Shown: positions 7,793 through 12,468 of the stretch, piece by piece | Layout: each line of letters opens with the position of its first letter | How positions within the stretch are numbered: the stretch's first letter is position 1 | Notes under the pieces: model-generated | Told to the model about the DNA's origin: nothing | Database searches by the model: none | The model's input: only the letters and a program-made list of their open reading frames with translations | Translations under genes and position numbers: made by a program | Source: Bacteroidales bacterium | Lineage (GTDB): Bacteria; Bacteroidota; Bacteroidia; Bacteroidales; JAADGE01 | DNA: 12,468 bases | Direction of reading: 5' to 3' | NCBI GenBank assembly: GCA_026987795.1 | Contig: JALSMF010000331.1 | Coordinates: 1 to 12,468 of the forward strand

Positions 7793-9022
7793 TTAGAATC
7801 TTTTTGGAAATAAATAAAACCACTTTTTCCATCCGTATTGTTGCCACGCAATTTGAGTTCCGGGTCTCGTACTTTCTGTAATATATGCTCCAATATGCAA
7901 CCGTCCTGCGTTTTGTATCGGTTCATAATATCCAACAGTACCATGATTATTACCAAGTATAGTAAGATTATCGCCTCTATAAAACCATTTTTCTGTACTT
8001 GTGCTAATCATCGGACTTGATTTTGTGTCTATAGTATTAATTATTGATGATGTCAGAATATTGTTAATGTGTTGAGTTTCATGCATCATAGAGCGACGTA
8101 TCGCGGCTCCAGACCTTTTAACAAGTGATGAACCGCCTATTCCTGCCTTATTGTCAAAAAAACCAACGCAAGCTCTTCCGTCAAGTGTTGTAGTTGACCT
8201 ATATACGCTAAACTCAAAATTAGGAAAAAATCCATATTTTCTTGAAGCATACGTATTAAGGTCATTCATAGCATTATTAACTCCTGACAAGTTGCCGTTA
8301 AGATATTTGTTTTGAACATTCCCTTTCAGTCTATTAAAAATACCTTCATCTGTACCAAAATATCCATAATCTTGATAATTATTATAGGAATTCCATAATG
8401 AACTTCCTGCTGCAAATGTAGCACCTATAGCAGCACCATAAACAATACCTTTTCCTACATCCTGATCCCAAAGTGCAGCATCTATTCCGCCGATAGTGCC
8501 GCCTTCCACAGCACCCCATGCAACATTTGCAATAAATGTTCCTCCGCCTACTAATGCAAACGCACCGCTTATTGCACCAACAATTGCTCCTTTCAACATA
8601 CCTTCTTGAAAATTTACATTATTTCTGTCTGCTCTAATTCCTCCTACAAAAGAACCAACCATTGCTCCAATTATAACAGGAGCAAACCAAACAATTTCCC
8701 CACTCGGGTCAGTATATTTCAACGGATTATTTAAAACATAAGAATAGCGATTAAAGTTTTGGGTAAAATCAGGCAGTTGGATGTAGTTATCGGGGGAGAG
8801 CATGCGACCGAGTACGGGGTCGTATAACCTGCCGTTCATGTTTATCAGGGCGAAGGTCGGGAGCATTTCGTGTGCGGTGTAACCCCTGCCGTTTAGCAAA
8901 CTTGCAGTGAGGGTGCGGCTTTGAGCCGCACCCTCACTCGGGTATCTGTTTATTTGGCTTATTAATATGAACAGGTATTTTGTTTGGTTTTGCATTTTAG
9001 GGAAATTGTTTTGCTTATGCAA
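7793..9022 (-). CDS. Orphan Rhs tip: core fragment plus HExxH zincin-like toxin domain
   Basis: The protein has 409 residues. Residues 45-108 are the conserved Rhs C-terminal core (RGYTAHEMLPTFALINMNGR, then LYDPVLGRMLSPDNYIQLPD, NRYSYVLNNPLKYTDPSGE). This core precedes variable toxins in Bacteroidota Rhs proteins. Residues 110-205 are glycine-rich and hydrophobic, as in pre-toxin membrane segments. The C-terminal part contains H314-E-T-Q-H318 within RSMMHETQHINN, a zinc metallopeptidase signature; a candidate third ligand is in GYYEP or later. Residues 1-44 are encoded by the repeat and palindrome, so they are probably not an ancestral N-terminus, and the true start is uncertain. There is no secretion domain or YD-repeat shell. 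It is therefore a stored or displaced tip that needs recombination into a full rhs gene, or fusion by readthrough, to be delivered. Confidence 0.75.
   Translation of the reverse strand: MHKQNNFPKMQNQTKYLFILISQINRYPSEGAAQSRTLTASLLNGRGYTAHEMLPTFALINMNGRLYDPVLGRMLSPDNYIQLPDFTQNFNRYSYVLNNPLKYTDPSGEIVWFAPVIIGAMVGSFVGGIRADRNNVNFQEGMLKGAIVGAISGAFALVGGGTFIANVAWGAVEGGTIGGIDAALWDQDVGKGIVYGAAIGATFAAGSSLWNSYNNYQDYGYFGTDEGIFNRLKGNVQNKYLNGNLSGVNNAMNDLNTYASRKYGFFPNFEFSVYRSTTTLDGRACVGFFDNKAGIGGSSLVKRSGAAIRRSMMHETQHINNILTSSIINTIDTKSSPMISTSTEKWFYRGDNLTILGNNHGTVGYYEPIQNAGRLHIGAYITESTRPGTQIAWQQYGWKKWFYLFPKRF
8906..8938. repeat. Perfect 33-bp palindrome (15-bp arms, 3-nt loop)
   Basis: AGTGAGGGTGCGGCT and AGCCGCACCCTCACT are exact reverse complements around TTG. 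The hairpin lies inside the reading frame of the orphan tip, encoding part of SEGAAQSRTLT. It recurs with one change at 11157-11189 and in decayed form at 6108-6140. It looks like a REP-type interspersed palindrome. Confidence 0.85.
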
Positions 9023-9040
9023 TGATAGTGATTTTTGTTT
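8976..9040 (-). repeat. Cassette-end direct repeat, copy C (~65 bp)
   Basis: This is the third copy, lying directly downstream of the 286-residue immunity gene and overlapping the apparent start of the zincin tip. The methionines at 9022 and 8995 both come from this repeat. Confidence 0.8.
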
Positions 9041-9069
9041 TTAAACGGAAATTCGGTGTAGATATGGAA

Positions 9070-9930
9070 TTATTTTATCCAAGTAATATAAAAATAACCT
9101 TCCGGTAATTTTATAATTTTATCTGTTTTTGTATCATACAAATATGAATTAGGATATGCTTCAAAAAATAAATATTTGTCATCAGGTGAAAGTTGTAAAT
9201 TTCGGAATTCTCTTGTATATACTGTTCCGACTTGAATAAAGGGTATTTTTATAGTTTTAATAATCATTTTTGTTTGAAAATTCATTGCGATTAGATAACC
9301 GTATCTTCTTTTTTCTATATTTTCATTTTTCCGTCGATTAAATAATTTATGTTTTTCTTCATATTTGAATTTATACGTATCTATAAAATATAATGTTTTT
9401 TTATCTTTTGAAAGTTCAGGGAATACATATCCCCAACTCCGATAAGAAACAAACATTGACATTTTTACATAGTGCTTCAAATATTTCACGGTATCTTTTC
9501 CGTTATAATAAAAAATATCACCTCCCCTTGCCCAAACAATGTAATTATCAACATATCTTGAAAAAGTGATTTCGGGTATATTGTTTCTTATATGAATTAA
9601 AGTGTCTTTTTTTAAAGCTTTATTATTTTTGACAAGAGGAACAAAATTTTTAAAAAAAGGCAAGTGATAAAACTGTTTATTTTTTGAATACAAGTTTAAA
9701 CAATAAGTGTATTTATATATATCATCATAGATATATATAGTGTCTCCACTTTGCTCAATTGCAATTCTCGACGGTTTTCTTATTTCTGCTATCTCCTTAA
9801 AACTGTTATTTGAGTAATTGTATATGTATATTCTTTTTCCCTTTTGACATATTAATTTATGTGAATTTTGAGATAATAAAACAGTACCGGACGAAATAAT
9901 TATAAATAAAATATAAATGTTTTTTAGCAT
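9070..9930 (-). CDS. Candidate periplasmic immunity protein, beta-propeller-like
   Basis: The protein has 286 residues. Residues 1-20 form a signal peptide (hydrophobic stretch ending VLLSQ). The rest consists of repeated beta-strand units of the kind RIYIYNYSNN, TIYIYDDIYKY, DIFYYNGKD, TLYFIDTYKF and YLIAMNF. The last 40 residues contain LSPDDKYLFFEAYPNSYLYD followed by TKTDKIIKL, which resembles a TolB/PD40-type propeller blade. No catalytic motif is visible. The start codon lies 11 nt after the stop of the papain-like Rhs tip, and repeat C follows the gene, so the context points to the cognate immunity protein. The signal peptide places its action, and hence the toxin's, in the periplasm. 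The family was not recognised, and the immunity role is inferred from position. Confidence 0.6.
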   Translation of the reverse strand: MLKNIYILFIIISSGTVLLSQNSHKLICQKGKRIYIYNYSNNSFKEIAEIRKPSRIAIEQSGDTIYIYDDIYKYTYCLNLYSKNKQFYHLPFFKNFVPLVKNNKALKKDTLIHIRNNIPEITFSRYVDNYIVWARGGDIFYYNGKDTVKYLKHYVKMSMFVSYRSWGYVFPELSKDKKTLYFIDTYKFKYEEKHKLFNRRKNENIEKRRYGYLIAMNFQTKMIIKTIKIPFIQVGTVYTREFRNLQLSPDDKYLFFEAYPNSYLYDTKTDKIIKLPEGYFYITWIK

Positions 9931-9941
9931 TGTAATATTAA

Positions 9942-11246
9942 TTAATACCCTATAAAAAATGAATTATTATAAATAACTGTTTGTCTGAGAAGCAAACTTG
10001 AATATAACATATGAGGGAAAATACCAATATTCGGAACCCCGACTCTCCATAAAGCTCTTGAAACATATGACGTACAAACATTCCCGGGAAATCGAAAAAA
10101 AGCACTGTTCCTACCAGAAAGATTATTGTACCATGTTTGTGATGAATGTACACCGTCAGCCCTTATATATTCAGTAATACTGTGCGTACCTTTCAAATTA
10201 TTTGACATTCTTTCTAAAACAGACTTATTAACATTATTTATCGGTAATTTGAAAGACGGATCATTTGCTTTTGAATATTTGTCCCAATATGGATTTGTGG
10301 GTACTTTTTTAAAATTTGAGCTTTTTTGAGCCATATTTACATTTTCAAATTCACCAGGTCCAACGGAAATGTCAACTTCATATAATGATGGTTCATGTGT
10401 TTCAATATCATAAGCAATAGGGTCTCCGCCATATAAAGAATTATGCCCAACTCCTTTATATTTTGTTGACATAGTCAAGTTTATATTGTTTCCTATTGCA
10501 TAAATATCAGAAACATTAGCAAAAGCACCAACTCCATACCCTATATTTTCCATAACCGTATTATCCGAAAAATTCCAAATACCGTTCAATTCATTTTGTG
10601 TAAGATTATATGAACCGGCACCAAAACCAACGGTAACATCTGTTTGCCCCCCACTCAACATTGCCATACCGGTAGAATTTATATAAGTGCCTGCAACAAT
10701 ACTCATAGTATTTGCCATAAAACCGCCGGATGCTGCTATTTCAGATGCAATTCCTCCTGATACAGCCCCAATTACAGCTCCTCCGACTATATATCCCGCC
10801 ATACTCCAACCTGTTGCACCCATAGCATTACCTATTTGATATCCGGAATATCCACCGAGAATAGCACCTATAACTAATTGCACCCACTCCCCGTCCGGGT
10901 CAGTATATTTCAAAGGATTATTCAAAACATAAGAATAGCGATTAAAATTTTGGGTGTAGTCGGGCAGTTGTATGTAGTTGTCGGGGGAGAGCATGCGACC
11001 GAGTACGGGGTCGTATAATCTGCCGTTCATGTTTATCAGGGCGAAGGTCGGGAGCATTTCGTGTGCGGTGTAACCCCTGCCGTTTACTTCGACACAGCTC
11101 AGTAACCGGACAGCATAGGGAGAGAGGTTTTGCCAAGTTTTGTTTAGCAAACTTGCAGTGAGGGTGCGGCTTTGAGCCGCGCCCTCACTCGGGTATCTGT
11201 TTATTTGGCTTATTAATATGAACAGGTATTTTGTTTGGTTTTGCAT
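9942..11246 (-). CDS. Orphan Rhs tip: core fragment plus permuted papain-like (NlpC/LRAT-type) toxin domain
   Basis: The protein has 434 residues. The Rhs core spans about residues 56-119 and is almost identical to the core of the neighbouring tip. Residues 122-195 are glycine-rich and hydrophobic with repeated GxxxG spacing, a likely membrane-interacting pre-toxin region. The C-terminal domain has VGHNSLYGGD (H268) and, 120 residues later, NVCTSYVSRALW (C391). A histidine before the cysteine is the order of circularly permuted NlpC/P60 or LRAT-type cysteine hydrolases, which include polymorphic toxins acting as peptidases or acyl-group hydrolases. The pairing of H268 and C391 is a proposal from motif reading. 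Residues 1-54 derive from repeat D, the palindrome and a 60-bp insertion, so this start is uncertain. Candidate immunity gene follows after 11 nt. Confidence 0.72.
   Translation of the reverse strand: MQNQTKYLFILISQINRYPSEGAAQSRTLTASLLNKTWQNLSPYAVRLLSCVEVNGRGYTAHEMLPTFALINMNGRLYDPVLGRMLSPDNYIQLPDYTQNFNRYSYVLNNPLKYTDPDGEWVQLVIGAILGGYSGYQIGNAMGATGWSMAGYIVGGAVIGAVSGGIASEIAASGGFMANTMSIVAGTYINSTGMAMLSGGQTDVTVGFGAGSYNLTQNELNGIWNFSDNTVMENIGYGVGAFANVSDIYAIGNNINLTMSTKYKGVGHNSLYGGDPIAYDIETHEPSLYEVDISVGPGEFENVNMAQKSSNFKKVPTNPYWDKYSKANDPSFKLPINNVNKSVLERMSNNLKGTHSITEYIRADGVHSSQTWYNNLSGRNSAFFRFPGNVCTSYVSRALWRVGVPNIGIFPHMLYSSLLLRQTVIYNNSFFIGY
11085..11145. repeat. 60-bp insertion (11086-11145) carrying an interspersed palindromic repeat
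   Basis: Copy 1 reads CCGTTT-AGCAAAC at this place; copy 2 has 60 extra bases between GTTT and AGCAAAC, ending in a second GTTT. This looks like an insertion with a 4-bp duplication or a deletion between GTTT repeats in copy 1. The insert begins ACTTCGACACAGCTCAGT, which resembles the repeat at 11321-11350. It keeps the reading frame, adding 20 codons upstream of the core. Confidence 0.75.
11157..11189. repeat. 33-bp palindrome, one-mismatch copy
   Basis: The element is identical to the palindrome at 8906-8938 except for one A-to-G change in the right arm, which as RNA could still form a G-U pair on one strand. It lies in the same position relative to the Rhs core and cassette repeat. Confidence 0.85.
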
Positions 11247-11292
11247 TTTTGGGGCAAATTGTTTGCTTATGCAATGATAGTGATTTTTGTTT
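11227..11292 (-). repeat. Cassette-end direct repeat, copy D (~66 bp)
   Basis: This is the rightmost copy, downstream of the 151-residue immunity gene. It contains the ATG (11246) that opens the papain-like tip. Together with copies A-C it marks the 3' edge of every immunity gene in the window. Confidence 0.8.
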
Positions 11293-11320
11293 GGAAAGGA
11301 AAATGTTGGGTTTGTTAATT

Positions 11321-11350
11321 ACTGTGACTTCGACAAACTCAGTCACCGGC
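11321..11350. repeat. Interspersed repeat with GTGACT/AGTCAC stem
   Basis: GTGACT (11324-11329) pairs with AGTCAC (11341-11346) around an 11-nt loop, followed by CGG. The core ACTTCGACA..CTCAGT is shared with the insert at 11086-11110. A partial third occurrence, GACTTCGACA, starts at 11381. It appears to be a family of short repeats scattered in this region. Confidence 0.6.
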
Positions 11351-11391
11351 TTAACTGTATAGCGGTCGCAGAGCCGGAATGACTTCGACAA

Positions 11392-11412
11392 TACCGAGCC
11401 GAGTACTCGGTA
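11392..11412. repeat. Small hairpin downstream of the 151-residue immunity gene
   Basis: TACCGAG (11392-11398) pairs with CTCGGTA (11406-11412); alternatively CCGAGTACTCGG (11399-11410) is a perfect 12-bp palindrome. No T run follows on the - strand, so it is not a clear terminator. Confidence 0.4.
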
Positions 11413-11438
11413 AAATAGAGTGCCAGCAAAAGTATTAA

Positions 11439-11894
11439 TTATTTTGTTTTTATTATTAATGCACCGTTTTTGCCCTTTCTAAAACCATATTTTTTAATTG
11501 CTTCAAATCTTTTTAATGTGTATATTGTATCAATATTTTCTATTTTATAATTTATTAAAGTTTCCTTGTATTTATCAGGCAAAATAAAAGATGTATCATT
11601 TATTACCGTGATACATTTTATATCTTCAATATAATAAGATCTTCTGTCTCCGTAATAATTATATTTATCTCTAAATACTTTATCTACGAAATTAATATCT
11701 GTTACTCTCAAATGATAAGGTTTTAAATTAAAATAATCATACTTTTCAGAATTACCTTCAATTAATAAACCGTCTATACAAAAAACAATCTTATTTATAT
11801 CGTCCAAACGTAGTTTTACAATTACTATATCATTTTGAGCAAATAATCCTATTTTTAAAACAATCAATAAACTTAACAAAACTATTTTTATCAT
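11439..11894 (-). CDS. Candidate periplasmic immunity protein with TonB-plug-like tail
   Basis: The protein has 151 residues. The signal peptide is residues 1-20 (MIKIVLLSLLIVLKIGLFAQ). The middle is beta-rich and unrecognised. The tail reads FEAIKKYGFRKGKNGALIIKTK when joined across residues 129-150, i.e. the pattern AxxKYGxxGxNGxxxIxTK, which resembles the end of TonB-receptor plug domains and of short exported Bacteroidota proteins with a similar motif. No catalytic motif is visible. The start ATG is 10 nt after the stop of the JAMM-like Rhs tip, and repeat D lies downstream; that context is the basis for the immunity call. The 12 bases ending in its ATG are identical to those at the start of the 155-residue immunity gene. 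Confidence 0.6.
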   Translation of the reverse strand: MIKIVLLSLLIVLKIGLFAQNDIVIVKLRLDDINKIVFCIDGLLIEGNSEKYDYFNLKPYHLRVTDINFVDKVFRDKYNYYGDRRSYYIEDIKCITVINDTSFILPDKYKETLINYKIENIDTIYTLKRFEAIKKYGFRKGKNGALIIKTK

Positions 11895-11904
11895 AATTAG
11901 AATA

Positions 11905-12468
11905 TTACCATGTGAAAAAAAATGAAATAAACGGATGAGAATATATAATGTTATTTGTCGTTAAATCATAATATGAATAACCAAAACGATTAATTGCAAA
12001 GATTGGTTTGTGATGATAATTAGCAATATACTTATCTTGGTCTCCATTTTCTAATACTGTTTTACCTTTTACATAAAAACCAGGACTGCCCGAATTGTTT
12101 ACTTTATTGCCATGGATATCTAAATATACTATTCTTCCTGCTTTATCCCAATGTGTATGCCAAATAGCAACATCTCTGCTTTTACTTACACCAATATCAA
12201 CAGCATAATCATGTCTGCGATTATATGAAGAACGTGTAATACTGCCATCATGTTTGATTGTTCCTCCATATTCCTTATGCCAAAACCTTGAACGTTGAAA
12301 ATCTCCTGAAATAGTTAAATAACTTTTAAACTTCAAATAATGCCCTTCCCAATGCTTATTCATAACAAATCTCCAATTATAATATGACATTCCAAAATAC
12401 ATTGCAGAAGACGTTCCTCCTGCTAAAATTGCTTCTCCTAAATTATATTGTGCAGGTTCTTGTCCTTG
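11905..12468 (-). CDS. Rhs-type toxin C-terminus, JAMM/DUF4329-like domain (5' end outside window)
   Basis: The frame stays open to the right edge, so only the last 187 residues are visible; the ATG at 12402 is most likely internal, because in-frame codons (QGQEPAQYNLGEAILAGGTS) continue upstream. The tip contains IWHTHWD (HTH at 12151-12159), then about 30 residues later GDQDKY, then PIFAINRFGYSYYDLTTN. The order HxH, a downstream D in an S/GxxD-like position, and a strand resembling YLxTPxGxxxxYDxxTG matches JAMM-type metallopeptidase toxins such as DUF4329. The usual serine is not obvious. No Rhs core is visible in the window, so the Rhs attribution rests on the neighbouring tips and the following immunity gene. 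This may be the currently active, full-length member of the array, or another orphan tip. Confidence 0.6.
   Translation of the reverse strand, partial: QGQEPAQYNLGEAILAGGTSSAMYFGMSYYNWRFVMNKHWEGHYLKFKSYLTISGDFQRSRFWHKEYGGTIKHDGSITRSSYNRRHDYAVDIGVSKSRDVAIWHTHWDKAGRIVYLDIHGNKVNNSGSPGFYVKGKTVLENGDQDKYIANYHHKPIFAINRFGYSYYDLTTNNIIYSHPFISFFFTW

Larger units (their letters stand above)
8705..9040 (-). repeat. Rhs-core duplication unit, copy 1
   Basis: This segment is nearly identical to 10896-11292. It covers the Rhs core, the 33-bp palindrome and cassette repeat C. Copy 2 is longer mainly because of a 60-bp insertion. The homology stops just after the DP(S/D)G codons, exactly where the toxin-specific sequences begin. 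The core part is visibly richer in G+C than the toxin and immunity genes on either side. Confidence 0.85.
10896..11292 (-). repeat. Rhs-core duplication unit, copy 2
   Basis: This is the second copy of the unit at 8705-9040, including Rhs core, palindrome and cassette repeat D. It differs by scattered substitutions, a few single-base indels in the repeat, and the 60-bp insertion at 11086-11145. The sharp homology boundary at the start of the toxin-specific region marks a recombination junction. Confidence 0.85.

Noticed and set aside
7791..7847. Upstream ATG at 7847 as start of the 155-residue immunity protein
   Set aside because: It would overlap the toxin gene by 55 bp and put a charged stretch ahead of the hydrophobic signal; the ATG at 7790 places the signal at the N-terminus and directly follows the toxin stop.
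7732..7956. 74-codon - strand frame over the toxin/immunity junction
   Set aside because: It is out of frame with both the zincin tip and its immunity gene, which together explain the region fully.
10942..11136. 64-codon arginine-rich - strand frame in the Rhs core
   Set aside because: It is an out-of-frame shadow of the conserved core of the papain-like tip.
6155..11292. CRISPR array from the recurring ~65-bp sequence
   Set aside because: The copies are kilobases apart with genes between them, are imperfect, and there are no cas genes or uniform spacers.

Overview
The window looks like an AT-rich chromosomal segment from the Bacteroidota. The clues are a Bacteroidota-type alpha-2-macroglobulin, Rhs core sequence of the kind found in that phylum, genes without clear Shine-Dalgarno sequences, and a tRNA promoter fitting the Bacteroidota -7 consensus (TAnnTTTG) with 19-bp spacing. 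The species cannot be named from the sequence.

Layout, left to right. Positions 1-222 hold the 3' end of an SDR-family gene on the + strand, probably the enoyl-ACP reductase FabI. A bidirectional terminator (243-275) separates it from a tRNA-Ser(UGA) on the - strand (291-375), which has its own promoter (390-420). Positions 450-5996 (-) encode a complete 1848-residue bacterial alpha-2-macroglobulin with an intact CVEQ thioester motif.

From about 6000 to the right end everything is on the - strand and forms an array of polymorphic-toxin cassettes. In transcription order, right to left: the C-terminal end of an Rhs-type protein with a JAMM/DUF4329-like tip (11905-12468, cut by the window edge) and its candidate immunity gene (11439-11894); an orphan Rhs tip with a permuted papain-like domain (9942-11246) and its candidate immunity gene (9070-9930); an orphan Rhs tip with an HExxH zincin motif (7793-9022) and its candidate immunity gene (7323-7790); then an apparently orphaned immunity gene (6319-7038), preceded by what may be the last codons of a lost toxin (7048-7096). 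A direct repeat of about 65 bp follows every immunity gene (copies at 11227, 8976, 7139 and 6155). Both orphan tips begin with the same Rhs-core fragment. This is the structure expected when toxin-immunity modules are displaced and stored by recombination between shared sequences.

All four candidate immunity proteins carry an N-terminal signal peptide or lipoprotein-like signal, so the toxins probably act in the periplasm. All three recognisable toxin tips look like peptidase-type folds. The strangest protein is the 239-residue orphan immunity protein: it has a signal peptide but ends in a domain that closely resembles the CHC2 zinc-binding domain of DNA primase. Family assignments here come from reading motifs by eye; no database search was possible.
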